From: Opisthorchis felineus
Lineage: Eukaryota > Platyhelminthes > Trematoda > Opisthorchiida > Opisthorchiidae
Length of the DNA: 64,000 nucleotides
Direction: 5' to 3'
NCBI GenBank assembly: GCA_004794785.1
Contig: SJOL01001577.1
Coordinates: 361,800 to 425,799, forward strand
The position numbers and the translations under genes were made by a program. This document shows positions 51,954-63,925 of the stretch, in pieces. A model generated the notes under the pieces. The model saw only the letters and a list, made by a program, of their open reading frames with translations. It was not told the origin of the DNA and searched no databases. Numbering within the stretch: position 1 is the first letter of the stretch; each line of letters starts with the position of its first letter.

Positions 51954-54900
51954 TACACGTGTTTTATGTTGTTTAAGCGCGTTAGGTTTGTATTGACGTC
52001 CTTTAGTCAGGGTGGCAGAGATTATTCGTGCAACCTGCTGGTAGGCCGCTTCAGGCTCCTGGTAGCAAAATTACACGCCGAATGTTTGAAGGCGGGCTGT
52101 CACTAAGCTAGAAGTCGGAGGTGTTTTTTCGACTAGCGCGTAGTTTATTCAGAACCTTGCTCATGGTACATGAATGTATTTCATAAGTGAACACAAGTGT
52201 GTGGCTGGCGATAATATGAAACAACCTGACTACTCTACATTGGTGAAAATATCTGAATAAGTCAGCGACTGCCGCTGCGGAGAAGTCAAAATTCCAAGAT
52301 ATTTAAGACCTGGAAACGACTGCATAAGACTTTGAAACGAATAGCATAAGTTCTACTTTGGTACAAGCTGGAGGACTTTAGTGGCAACGTGACTGATCTC
52401 ATAATCCTAAAACGTTTGTGCGTCCAGTCGGTACTTTATTTTTATCTCCTGTTATTCATCTCACCTTGGAAGGTTTTGATGCTGACCTTTGTCTGACATT
52501 GCGTTTTGTCTGGCGGTTAAAGTATTTAGCTTCTGAAGGGATGTAATTTATCACAAGTCAAAACTTTATTAAAGTGTTCGTTGAAGAAATTTGGGTGACG
52601 TTCAGGAGCACATACTCAATAAACTGGATGATATGTTTACAAAACACTTTTTTCGTGGGGACCTAATAAGGACCGAATATAATCTTTGATGACATGGGAG
52701 ACACGTTTTTGCCAACTTCTATGGCGTAACTCCTTGTTCTGGTTGCGCCCATCTGAGCAAATAGTCACCTTCCTGTCCTTCCTGAAAGCTTGTCTAGTGC
52801 ATCAATCGTTGATCGGTTGCCCCTCGATTATTTGATGCAGTGCCTAGCCTATTCTGGGACACTGCGCTTTCTACCCTTTGGGCAGGTAAATTAAAAATAA
52901 TTACTTCGTACTACTTAAACGCCAACCCAAATGAAGAAACCTATATACTGTGGACTTTCAATTAGACGGCGAGTTGCCAGTTGAGTGTGGTTTACTGAAT
53001 CCTGCTGCGAAGTAGTTCACGAAGCTAATGAAAACAGTATACGAAGAAACTTGCCACAATCAAGTGCGACAAAAGTTAATTGTTCTTCTAAATGAACTCT
53101 CTGAATGACTTGTTGGCGTCATTGTGACGTAATCTGCTGTGCGTAGAGCCAAATAAAGTCATAATTTCCAGACCAGCCGATAAACGATAATTAATATCAT
53201 TTTTATTCCTAGTTTGTCTACCATTTTGAAAAAAATCGCAGAATGTCTTAGGCAAACAATTACAACACTAAACAAACAGTGTAATATTTTGCCTTCTTGT
53301 GGATGGCGTTTGGATTGTTTATCTGATCAATATACTGAAGAGACGACAGTAAAAAATGAACGGATTTGTATACGCCATTGCTCGGAGCAAAACCTTTCGT
53401 AATTCTGGTTTTAGTATTTAGAAACAACCGTAAACAAACAATTAAACGACAACCCAATTACAATTCACAGTCAATTAATTGCACAGTGCGTTTTTTTGGT
53501 TTCAAACATTGTATGCGATTGAACGTTTTGGCATAGGAACTATCGAGCTCATTAATGTAATTGTAGATATATCGCTAAGTACGGAAAGCGGTCATGTGAA
53601 TCTCCCTACAACCTTGCGTGGGAAAATAAGAAATACAATCTTAGTTATTGCGTCACAAAAGCATAATGCAAATTCCCGCTAATCGATCTATTCGTCTGTC
53701 CACGCTTTCAACCTTTGTTAATAGTGTTGGCATAACAACCAGTTTTCCGTGCACTGTGCGTATGAGAAGCATAACCAAACATGTTTTAACTAAGGAACAC
53801 GCACGGTCGTTTGTCCATAACATATGAATGACCTTTTTACTGGCATGCAAAATCGAAGGTTATAGAGAGGTTTTCGGAGAAAAGACACCATCTCAAACGC
53901 AGGTGTGCATTTCTACATAAGGAATACACAGTGGTATTTTTATTCACCTGGTCCGGCATGCGTGGGAATTGCGTTGAGGTTTCGAGGAACAAACAGGTGT
54001 TTGACATGAGTGCATTTCATGCATAAGTATTCACCCATAGCCAGCGGCAGCAATCGATTCAAGCGTCAGAAGTGCAAATGGCAAGAAGTGAATACATAAT
54101 GCGGGCAAAGAAAATACGGCAACTTGAGTTTTGTTTTTAGTTTTTCATATGGCCTTTTTAACCACATCACGTTTTTCGCGTTTGCATATATTTGGAGTTT
54201 CCAGACAGTGACAAAGAACTAACCATCCACTAGTGGTATGCTAAAAATTCCACTCATTTCACTTTTCTTTTACGAGCAGTGAAGTTACAGTAAATCACAT
54301 AATATTGGCACAATCAATTGATTTGTTACACTTCCAGCTGAGCAGCTATAAAAGATTTCCCCTAATAAAATGAAGCATGACTCTGACTTGGACACCCCAC
54401 TGTAATCTTGCAATCGAGAGTAACTGCGGCGTCTTTTTTGCTATGTGAAAAACGGTGGTGTACAAAGCATAACGCGATTTCATTTTCCGCCACGTACGAT
54501 GAACTGCTCAGTCCAATACGAATAGTTGCCCTGAGCAACTCACTTTTGGTGGAACGTTTGCAATAATTTTATATTTCTCCTACAGGCTGGTAGACCTGTA
54601 AGCTGCCTGCACCTAACGACGTCAGCTAGGTTCGTTTTACGTGTGAATAAACATGAAGTAGTTCAACCGTCTGTTTGTTTATGCAACCTGTTGCAAGAAT
54701 TGACCTTTCTCTGGAATCGGCAATGTTCTAACTTTGAACAGTTTACTTTTGCGAATGAAAACAATTGCAAGGATTGTGCAATTCCCGACTGCGTCTAAAA
54801 GCAAAAAGCAGTAAAATCTTACTTTCCTATTCAAATTCTGTTCCGAATAAGTCAAAAGTGGGGGAAATCATGATTTGGGATCACCTCAGAGGTTAGTCAT

Positions 54901-55017
54901 TTCCAAGCAGAATAAATGATAAGAGGAAAATGTCCTAGTGGAAACCGAGTGTACAGTTTATGCTGCTTGTAATCGAACTTGTGCTACGTTTGAGAGACCT
55001 GTTTGGTCACTTTGTAT
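51954..55017. other. Intron 1, no recognised feature
   Basis: Short frames only; nothing resembling an exon or an element of the families listed. Confidence 0.5.
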
Positions 55018-55096
55018 TGCTCATAAAATGATGAACATCCACGACAGCTCAGTACTTGTTTTGTCTTTGTCGAGGCTCATCAGGTGAGTTTAGTCC
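55018..55096 (+). repeat. 80-bp dispersed repeat (family F), partial
   Basis: TGCTCATAAAATGATGAACATCC at the left and TTTGTCGAGGCTCATCAGGTGAGTTTAGTC at the right. The right part is well conserved, the left eroded. Confidence 0.5.
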
Positions 55097-55604
55097 GCGA
55101 TGAAATTTCTCCACAAATTTTGTTTCCCATCAGAAACTCAGCTAAAATTCGCCCCGCTCTCACCTTGCCAAAATTCTTCCAATGAGAGTGCTGTTTAAAT
55201 TCCGCCGTATTGCTGGAATAATATCTATGTGAACAAACATGTTTATCAGGTGGCCACGTTGGTAATTTCCAAACCCACCTTCTACCGATCAGTAACTAGC
55301 CTGATTGAAAACCAGTTATGCGAGCGCACAACATGCACTTGGTGCTAATAATTTAAGTATTACATGCGTTGTGAACCTGTCCATGGTTTATTAAGTGTTC
55401 TCAATACTTCTGTGGAAAACACAACCAAGCTGCTTGCGTCTCACGAAATAGAATTCTGCACGTTTATCTGGTTTATAATGTAAGGCTCATCCGGTCTCAG
55501 CTGAATCTCTTGTTTATGATATTCCTCAACTGAATGCGCTGCACAAATGCCACCACGGGTTTCAACTGGTGCAATATTTGAGAAATCGCAGCATAATTTC
55601 TTGA

Positions 55605-55690
55605 AAGAACTCTACTCAGATTATTACGGAAAACTCTTTGGCAGCCTAAGACCGGCTTCGCACTTCCTTAGGACCATTTAGCGTAGTTCT
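55605..55690 (+). repeat. 80-bp dispersed repeat (family F), partial
   Basis: CTCTACTCAGATTATTACGGAAAACTCTTTGGCAGCC, AAGACCGGCTTCGCAC, CTTAGGACCATTTAGCGTAGTTC. It lies 590 bases after the previous copy in the same orientation. Confidence 0.5.
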
Positions 55691-56081
55691 TAACTTTCCG
55701 TCAGAATTTTGTTGTACTTAATATCAAATTGTGAAACATTAGCTAAATACGTGCACCTGTACATCAACAGAAGACTCAAATTATGTTTCACACGAGTGCA
55801 TTCCGCAAATTTCATAAAATTTCGTTGCAAGTAGAACATAAAATTGACGAAAAGTCTGTGCCTACTTGTGAACACAAAAAGAATGAAGCCGATTTTTGGC
55901 TATCGGAAAGTTTTCAACGATCGTAACTGTAATGTCCCTGCGAGAGAATACTTCTTAATTTCAGGGGAAGATCATAGGTTCCTTCACAGATAAGAACGGA
56001 CAAGCTGGAGGTTATGAGGAAGTAAATTAACGCCGACAGTAGGTGTTTGTTGTTGTACATCAGGAAGAAGCATACACTGTT

Positions 56082-56339
56082 GGGGCGAGATAGCTCAAGT
56101 GGTTAGAACGCGAATTTACTGACCGAAAGGTCCGTGTTTCGAACTCGACCACTGCCTCTCGACTTTTCCTGTCTAGGCTTGGGCCACCTGGCAGTATTCC
56201 AGCCCTCGTGCTTCCTTCTGGTGGCATGGCAGCTTGGCACCGGAAGGGTGCTACAACTGAACGACAACAGCATGCATACATACATACATACATACATACA
56301 TACATAAATACATACATACATACATACAGCATACATACA
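56082..56339 (+). repeat. tRNA-derived SINE-like element with a CATA-repeat tail (family A)
   Basis: The head of about 73 bases resembles a tRNA gene: A box TAGCTCAAGTGG at 56091-56102 and B box GTTTCGAACTC at 56136-56146, spaced as in internal pol III promoters. A body with no tRNA similarity follows to about 56262, then a CATA tetranucleotide tract to 56339. Head, unrelated body and simple-repeat tail are the normal layout of a tRNA-derived SINE. A second, older copy of the same body lies at about 9290-9465. Reading frames rich in MYVC on the opposite strand are only translations of the tail. Confidence 0.72.
56271..56339. repeat. CATA tetranucleotide microsatellite
   Basis: About 17 CATA-type units with a few interruptions (CATG, AATA, CAG). 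It is the 3' tail of the family A SINE-like element. Confidence 0.95.
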
Positions 56340-59075
56340 ATTACGTGATCGTCAGCGGAATTAGTTTAGCTTTTGGGTTCAGGTGTAACTTGTGGCCGTC
56401 CGACTGACAGAGTAAATGGTGGAAGAAGCAAAACGGTACAACTTTGACGCCTCTTTTTATAAGGACACTTATCCACCCTTAAAAACCTTCTGTTTGATGC
56501 AGTCGGACTGGATTTGCTTTGCAAAGGACTTCGTACAAATCATGTTACCATTAAGTGGGGGACACTGCTAAAGTAAGTTGATCAACTGAAACAGCATTTT
56601 ATTGCTCCATTGGAGCGGGTACACAAACTGCCGCAATGCACCAGTCCGGTTTCTTTTCACGTTTACTGACGTGGCTGAAATTGCCTCCTTCTCTTCCGGT
56701 AGAAAAAACGCTGAGATATAAACTTCTGCCATCACAAAGCGAATGCGTCATCAGAACTTTCTAAAATGCATAATAATTTCGCCAAACTTGTTGCCTTAAT
56801 CAAAATGGCCCAACCATCAATCACGACAAGTATTTTTTTACTTAACAGAACATGGTTGAATCGTTGGGATCAAAGAATTCCGTCCCAAACGGCTGCACTG
56901 TCATGCAAAAACTTCCAGACGACGCAGTGTCGAACAAAGACTACTTTCTGAAACTGATCATTAGACCCTGTTCACGTTCGTCATGCAAAAAACTCCCACT
57001 TCTTGTCATACCATCAACAATTACATGTTAGCTAGCTTCCTATAAGGAAGGTTGTCCCAGGCGACTGATTTTTTCCGCCTGTTCAAATGACTCATATAGC
57101 TTTGAATGAAGGTTCACCAAAAAAACCATGAGTTCTATCCATCCAAATGCTCAAACGACAACTCTGAGGGCAAAACTACTTGCTTTGAAGATGTTTTTCC
57201 GTCTAAATTTACTCTTACGCTAAAGACGTCCCACCAAAACCGCCGGCAGCCTTTGACCTATAAAACGATCTAACTTGTTTTACCATGAGTTTGAGCGGAC
57301 AGTCTATTCACGGTTTTCTTCTATTTCCTGACTGCTTCTAGGTTTGTCCCTAAGTTACGAGGTCGAAATTCGGCCTATCGTTCCTTCAGATAACCCCATT
57401 TTTAGCTTTGCGCTTGACGGTAAAATTTTTGATAAACTTTTACTTCAAATAAAATAGGTTATCCCTGAAATTAATGTATGTAGTATGGGGGGTCGCGAAA
57501 AACCCGCAGGCAGTCCACGGAAAGATTTGACCTACTTGGGGATAGTCAGATAGCCATTTTTCCCAGAAGTGAGGAAATCGATCCCACCAAATGTTTACCT
57601 TTGAGTTCACTTGTTTGATTCAACTGGTGAAACCGGAGACTTGATGAAGTCCCCCACGGTCAACAGCGTCCAGTTTTCCTGCCCAGCAATTCCATCATGA
57701 CTATGAGCTTATTTTCAACTCACACAAAGATTTTCACGTCCGCCGGGAAATAAGCTTCCTCAGTGAAGCCCAAGCAGCGTTTGTGGTGAGCGTTCTGCGG
57801 ATTTCGAGAAATGTATTTATACTATATATACCAAACAAAAGAAACTTTGTTGAATATCTTCGCAGCGGAGTGTGTGCACTAGGTGACGCGGGAGAATACC
57901 GGCCAACTACCTAGACAGTTGAGCGGAACGATACTCAGTCTTTAGCTCCGGAAGATTTATTGTGCACTTCAGCTCAAAGGCATTGCTGTAATTACTTGGA
58001 CATAAAAGAAACCTTCGCACAACTGTAAGTTATCTAAGTGGCGGTAGAAACGAGAGGAAAATCAGGAGTAAAAATAATAAAATTGTTTTAATGGTCTCGA
58101 ATTAAATGTTTTAATCCGTAGTAGTTCATACAAGTGGCAGGTGTGTGCAATTTTGGCTGACTCAAACTTGTTTGAAATTCCAGTTAGTTAGTCTTCGTTT
58201 TTTTATTACGCGAACTGTTTAACAAGCTACTTATTTGCTGACATGTAACTGAAACTTTCGTGCATTCCCTAACACGTTAAGGCCCATTGGGTTTAAACAA
58301 ACCAACAAAATATAGAGATTTCAAAGTTAAATTCCACAATATCATCGTAAAAGTGCATTCCCTCTATCCACTGTATTCAATCCTCTTCCAAAATAAAAAT
58401 AGCAAGTTCTGAAAGATAAAATTCCAGTGGCTCCGTAAAATAACCACTCTAAAGATCGTCTGTCTGATGGCCAGAAAAACAGGCTACCTGATGCAGACCC
58501 TTAGGCTTAGAAATATAGGTCTAAGGGTTTGTTAGCCTATCGCGGCAGGAAACTACAGTATTCTGACGCTAAACAAAGATTAAGAAGACGTCGGAGATTC
58601 TTGATGTGTACAAACTATTGCAAAGACACAGCACAGTCATTCTCGGCAGCTCACAGTACACTAGCTGCAACTGGGAGACGAAATGTAAAAGAGCCAAATG
58701 TACAAGATGATACGTGGCGATAACTTAGACGCGTAGCTAAAACTGAAACCACTGCATCTTACCACCGTGATCCTTAGAAGCACGTTCTCAAAGAACGAAT
58801 TTCACCAGCTCATCCGGGTTCTTTTTTGCGCGATCCTTGGCCCTTGTTTCTTCACAACCTTAATCTCATGTTGACAGGATAACAGTAGGGTTTCTCTGTG
58901 TGTAGAAAATGGTAGGTGGGACTCAAGACAGATTTATACCACAGTGTAATCCCGAAGGAATTACGATGAAACTATCTGGGACCCTGAGAACAATACCAAT
59001 GTCATTAATGTCACAAATTAATAATGGAAACGCAAACATTTTTGGCAAACATCGTATAACTTGTAATCTTTAAAC

Positions 59076-59094
59076 TATATATATATATATATAT
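59076..59094. repeat. TA dinucleotide microsatellite
   Basis: Perfect TA run of 19 bases. Confidence 0.95.
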
Positions 59095-59329
59095 CTGAAC
59101 AACTGAGCTCGGAAATTCCTGGCACAATGTGCACCAAACGTGACTAAATAGCACCAGTAAATTTTTTACACGCATTGAAATTTTGTCGACGAATTTGCAA
59201 AGACGGTGATATTGAATTGATTGTAGTTGGTTCTAAAATTTGTGGACTTTATATCTACGTTCGTTCGAAACGTCCTTCCCTTATCCTGGGACTATTATTC
59301 CGATGGGCTTATGCTGAGGAGAGAAAGCA

Positions 59330-59520
59330 GTGGACTTATTTTTCGCCCTTATTAGAGCTCATTAGCAGTACATCTACTTGACAGTGTCGGGGTTCTAACT
59401 CGGGATGTGTGATTTTCAAGAGAATTATGTTATCACTACTCCAGCGGCGGAAGCTTGACGCTCCTGAGTTGCTACGTGTGAACAGGAAAACTTGTTCACG
59501 CTTGTGCGATTGGATTGGTT
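59330..59520 (-). repeat. SINE-like element (family C), intronic copy
   Basis: Shares with 63690-63925 the stretch CAC-AACGTGAACA plus hairpin ahead of a tRNA-like head. Minus-strand A-box-like sequence GCTGGAGTAGTGATA (59430-59448) and B-box-like GAGTTAGAACCCC (59389-59402). Both boxes deviate from consensus, so the copy is probably inactive. Confidence 0.45.
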
Positions 59521-62500
59521 TTTGTTGACATCTCAAAAGAGAGCTCTGAAGCTGTCCTAGGTTTGCCGGTCGACTGATCAGCCTGCCAGAAATTTCCGGC
59601 TAGGGTACCATGGGTGCCTGAAATCTGCTGGACAGTTTTCGGAATAGCCTTAGGAAGTTACCGAATTTGTAGAATTTACAGTATAATCACTGGCGTTTGA
59701 AAGGTTAACCTCCTGTCTTGACTCAATTGTCATCGTGAGTCCATACCAGTAATGAATCACTGGACTAACTCTGCCAGCATTAGAAGATTGTTGTTTACCG
59801 ACGCATGACACAAATTTGGATTGAACACTCTCTGTAAGGTGATACAGTTGGGTTCCCCACGACTGGCCATCTGACAGGTGACTGCTTCTTCAAGAGAAAT
59901 AAACATAAAGGAAAGCTATGGAATATTTACCAAGAAACCCTCGCAATTGAGCAATATGCTCAGTTTTAATATTAAAGCGGAACAGTCTTAAAATGCAACA
60001 GAATCGTTGGCAAGCTAAAACGTCTGGCATTCATAATTCAGTCGTATATAACGGTATAAAAAAATTCACAGCACGGACACCAGTTCTGATCATTTTTCTG
60101 CCATCGGACTCTTCAAGAATTAAATATTGTCGAACAGATTCTGCAATCTTTGTTTGTACAACTGAAAAGCACGGAGAAAAATGCAGTAATAACGGATGAA
60201 ATTCCAAGGCGTGTGTTCAATCTACTATGAAGGACATCAAATATGAATTTAACTGGTAAAATATTCAGTTGGGGAACAAGCGAATGAAGGCAACATACGG
60301 AGAGAAAATTCTCACCCTCACACATGCTTATGGGAACAAAATGTCACATGCACCGCTTCCTTCTGATGCGTTTACTTGCTAATACTCAATGGATAGCGTT
60401 TCATGTTCTTTGGCAGAGCACATCAGGTATGCAAGGTTAGTACATTACCTTAAGTCAAAACCTTCACTGAAAAAACGCCACAGCTTCGAACAACTGAATC
60501 AGAGGACTAGAGTGGTTATCCCAAGGCACAAAATAAAACTTCACGAAACGAAATGTATGAATCAGAAAAAGCGGATTCCTGATTTGGTTGAATAAGTGAA
60601 TACTACTGGAAAACAACTCAAGTATCATGCACAAAAACATCAAACGAGTAAATACGTAATCAAGAATACAGAGACCTGTGATTTGCGTCTAGTAGCTCGT
60701 ACTAGAAAGTGGCATTTATCACCTAGCCGGAAACGGAACAAAAGGGATTTTCACGATTATCAATGATTGCAACCACGGAATTTACATCCTCCATGTGAGC
60801 TAATATTTACGTGTTCATATTACGGATAGCTGGCAATATTTATCGTAACTCATCAGGTGGGCATATAGGGGCCCTACAGTAGGCACGTCTGCGTACCGAA
60901 AATGAAATATAGCGATAGGAACTAAAAGACATGAACATCGTTTGTGGAAACGCCGTTGTGAGGGCATCGACAGTTGTCTCCATCAAAATCACTACAGCCG
61001 TGGATGTGTGGGACACTTTGATTAATTGCTTTAAACTATTTTAAGAGGTTGAAAAAATTATTACCAAAGGAAGTTACTCCGTGCAAGTTGAAAGTGGTGG
61101 CCGTCTTGACGGGTGTCATCTACGCAGTCGGCGGTTTTTGAATGGCAACGCTTAAACTCAACACATAGATTATTATTTTGGAACGGATTTTTGACAACAG
61201 TATTAACGGAATAACAGCTTTGGACATTATTTTCCAACTAATAGCTCAAATGTGATCATGTGTGTACATCCCCTGGGCATCATGTCTTGGCCTTTCAAAA
61301 GAAAATAACTTGGTATTTCAAGCTTACGAACGTAGAATAACAAGACAGCACACGGTGAACAGCAAGAACAAAAACGTTTGATTTGCGACTTCAAGTTTCA
61401 CTAATCTGTGATTAGCTGCGGCATATTTTCAGGTGTCCTGGCTACCAGACTCAGAAGTCGTGACATTCGAGTCAGTCAAAACCAGGACACAGACTGGCTG
61501 GTCGTTTGAATCCTTGGGTAAAACAGTGACCGTTTAGCTTGAGAACGTTTACTTGTTCAGAGGACACAATTCCGACACGTCTAGTGTACACTAGTAAAGT
61601 GGTGATAATACAATCAGTTCGCGTGTCGAAGGTCCACAGTTTAAACAGTGGCAAAGGATATAACTTTTACCGTTGATAGGCTCCAAAATGTGTGAAAGTT
61701 GACTCCAGAGCTGTTCTTTTTTGTGGACTCACAAGGATAGCAGCATGAAGATGGGAGGCTTGTTCAGATAAATACAAACGACCTAATTTTGTATGTTCTT
61801 ACCCGTCGTCTGAATAAAATGCACGTTGCAAGATGTTCAGGTGCCTACTGGATTTTTGGCTTCAACCTCCGAGGCTGGTTGAGGACTTCAAATGGCTTTT
61901 TATATGACGTCATCCAATATGGCTGCTTCACTTTAACCCCGGTATTGTCTCGTAACTCTGACTTGTTGAACAACGGCATAGCAATTCTAGACCAGCAAAG
62001 CGGGGATGATAATGATCACGCCGTCTTCATGAATGTGACCGGTTTGATTCGACATTCTGGTCAAATAATATTAGTGTGAATGTAAACAAGAGATATTCTT
62101 GTGCTGATGTTAGATAATATAGCTGATTTTTCGCTTCATATAGTTTTGGATTTTTGCCTACATGTTGTACACAAGCAAGGCGGCTGAACTTCGTCCCAGT
62201 GATCGAATAATTTTTGAAATAATTTCAGAAATGGGAAAGAATCAGACAAACGCAGTGCAAGTAGGTCCTGTCGTTTGGTCCTTCCTTGGATCCCTATCGA
62301 GCTTTTGGCACTTTCAGTAAATTTGATATTGTCCAACTGAAGTTTCGTCAAGTACATTACACTAATTAATGCTGACAAACCGAGAATCGGTTTTATCCCT
62401 ATTGGAAATCATCAAAACAGCGCATCTCACGAAGAACTAGTTGGGAGTTTCAAACTTCCTGCTTTTAGATAACTTAATGTGATATCGAAACCATACAGAG

Positions 62501-62976
62501 GACACGATTACATTCTGCCATTGCAATAATGTTGCAGTTCAGGTGACTTTTTCCTCCTGTTCAGCATTCGGCCGCATATTTGGACTATCTTTTTCAAGAT
62601 TAGGATGGATCTCCGATCAACCTATGGCCAGATTAGGAATAATATAAGACGCGTTGTCATCACCGGGCTCTTAGCACAGCTTGGTAGGCATTGCTCTTGT
62701 GTCTGGTTTACGTTCTGTTACAATCTTTACGTAGGAAACATGGGATCCCTCGTTAGTATGTCTGAAAAACAGTGAAAAGTTGTCGGCGAAAGTTATGGGT
62801 CAAAATAGCGCAAGCCAAACCAAACGATTCTCATTGACGCTCGCAGTTTTATTGTCCAGGGTTTTAATTACATAAATATACAGAAAATTAAGTAAAATCC
62901 CCGATTGCAATATCGAAAGCTTTGCTACGAGGTTATTGTGATATTTCCACGTACATTTCTGTTGTTCTTCATTTAG
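59521..62976. other. 3' end of intron 1
   Basis: No recognised exon or element. A CRE palindrome TGACGTCA is at 61905-61912. A pyrimidine-rich tract (about 62957-62974) precedes the acceptor. Confidence 0.5.
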
Positions 62977-63089
62977 GCAACAGGAGGATACTGGAGCTTT
63001 GGGACCACAATGTGCAACGTGTTTGTCATGTTGGATGTGCTATTTTGTACAGCTTCTATCTTAAATTTAGTCGCCATTGGTCTCGACAG
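62977..63089 (+). CDS. Dopamine D2-like biogenic amine receptor, coding exon 2 (ECL1, TM3 to DR of DRY)
   Basis: Second coding exon, 37 full codons plus two bases, continuing exon 1 in phase 0. Seen: first extracellular loop with a YWSFG motif (W94); C101 (C3.25, partner of the conserved disulfide); the amine-binding aspartate D108 (D3.32) in [16 protein letters not shown]112 (C3.36); S115 (S3.39, sodium site); and the D125 of DRY, whose R codon is split AG/G at the exon end (phase 2). The CTASILNL string resembles D2-type dopamine receptors more than serotonin or D1 types. The acceptor is a pyrimidine-rich tract ending in TTTAG at 62976; the donor is AG followed by GTAAGC at 63090. The exon has no ATG and lies in a different frame from the longer spurious reading frame covering it, so ORF-based calling would miss it. 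The Y of DRY and everything after it are not in the remaining 900 bases. The call is strong; only the exact ligand is uncertain. Confidence 0.93.
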
Positions 63090-63689
63090 GTAAGCTCCAT
63101 TACACTGTTGACTATTATGAATTGCTGGATATTTTTTTATCAATTTTTAAGAAACTAAATTTCACAATATGCTTTACTTACGTGTTATGTAGTGAAAACA
63201 TTAGAATGGAACAGTATTCCCAACCCTCCGGTTTCTCAGAACCTTCGTTTAAACGTGTTCTAGTCAGCCCCCTATTATGCAGACTTTCCATACAATATCA
63301 ACTGCAACGGACAAGATGCCTGAAGCAAGTTCTGTTAGCTGACAGCTAAGCACCGTTTCATTACCGCTATTCGATCTAGGCAATGCATTGACAGTAAGTC
63401 GTTTAAATACAAAATCAGGAGGAGACCAAAATCGACCCTAAGACGAATCTGTAATACTGCATAACCGCGCCTATTCCAACTAACAATGGAAAGCAAGCTT
63501 GACTCGTCAGATTTATTTTCCCAATCTGCTGGTTTATTCTTAACTCCCCTAAGGTTGTGCAGACATCGACAGAACAGACCGTCGCCGTCAGTCCGCATCG
63601 ATGAACATCTAACACAGTGTAGCTAGAAACGCGCGACACAGATGACTCAAAAATTGGATGTAAAATCGTGACCCGTTACCGGTGGTCAA
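63090..63689 (+). other. Start of intron 2 of the receptor gene
   Basis: Begins GTAAGC directly after the split DRY arginine codon. I looked for a frame continuing with Y and a second intracellular loop and found none, so exon 3 is outside the window. Confidence 0.75.
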
Positions 63690-63925
63690 CATCATCTGCT
63701 GCAAAAAAGCCATCAAAGAAGCCCAAAATGCTCGGTTGTTTGATCAACAGCAAGAATCCCACAGCATCGCTCATAAACAGCGCGTCAGAAGTGAGTGTCA
63801 ATGGCTGCTTGGGGGTTTGAACGACGGACCGCTGACATATGAGGTTACCCGTTTGCATTGCTCTGCCAATGCACGCTTTAAACGGCTGAACAAGTGAGCC
63901 TGTTCACGTTTGTGAGATCTGATGA
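63690..63925 (-). repeat. tRNA-derived SINE-like element (family C), in intron 2
   Basis: Minus strand: A box TGGCAGAGCAATGC (63855-63868) and B box CGTTCAAACCCC (63811-63830 region). Upstream of the A box on that strand is a small hairpin, GAACAGG with CTTGTTC, also present in the copy at 59330-59520. It lies just after exon 2, in the following intron. Short reading frames across it are not coding. Confidence 0.55.

Larger units (their letters stand above)
33543..62976 (+). other. Intron 1 of the D2-like receptor gene, about 29.4 kb
   Basis: Phase 0 intron between the last codon of TM2 (E88) and the first extracellular loop. It begins GTGAGC and ends in a pyrimidine-rich stretch followed by TTTAG. 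The join [12 protein letters not shown] matches the spacing between TM2 and the loop tryptophan in D2-type receptors with no missing or extra residues, so no intervening coding exon is needed. The intron holds SINE-like copies (42261-42397, 45300-45395, 56082-56339, 59330-59520), two copies of an inverted 320-bp repeat, several 80-bp dispersed repeats, foldbacks and microsatellites. I see no convincing nested gene. A misassembly joining two receptor paralogues is the main alternative; the exact phase and residue continuity argue against it. Confidence 0.85.

Noticed and set aside
56060..56336. Minus-strand frames encoding MYVC repeats
   Set aside because: They are translations of the CATA microsatellite tail and adjacent SINE body, not a cysteine-rich protein.
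62922..63158. 78-codon + strand frame over exon 2
   Set aside because: Wrong frame. The receptor exon is in another frame, and this one has no family resemblance.
63077..63349. Possible third receptor exon after TM3
   Set aside because: The frame does not encode a Y followed by a second intracellular loop or TM4, and it overlaps the exon 2 donor.
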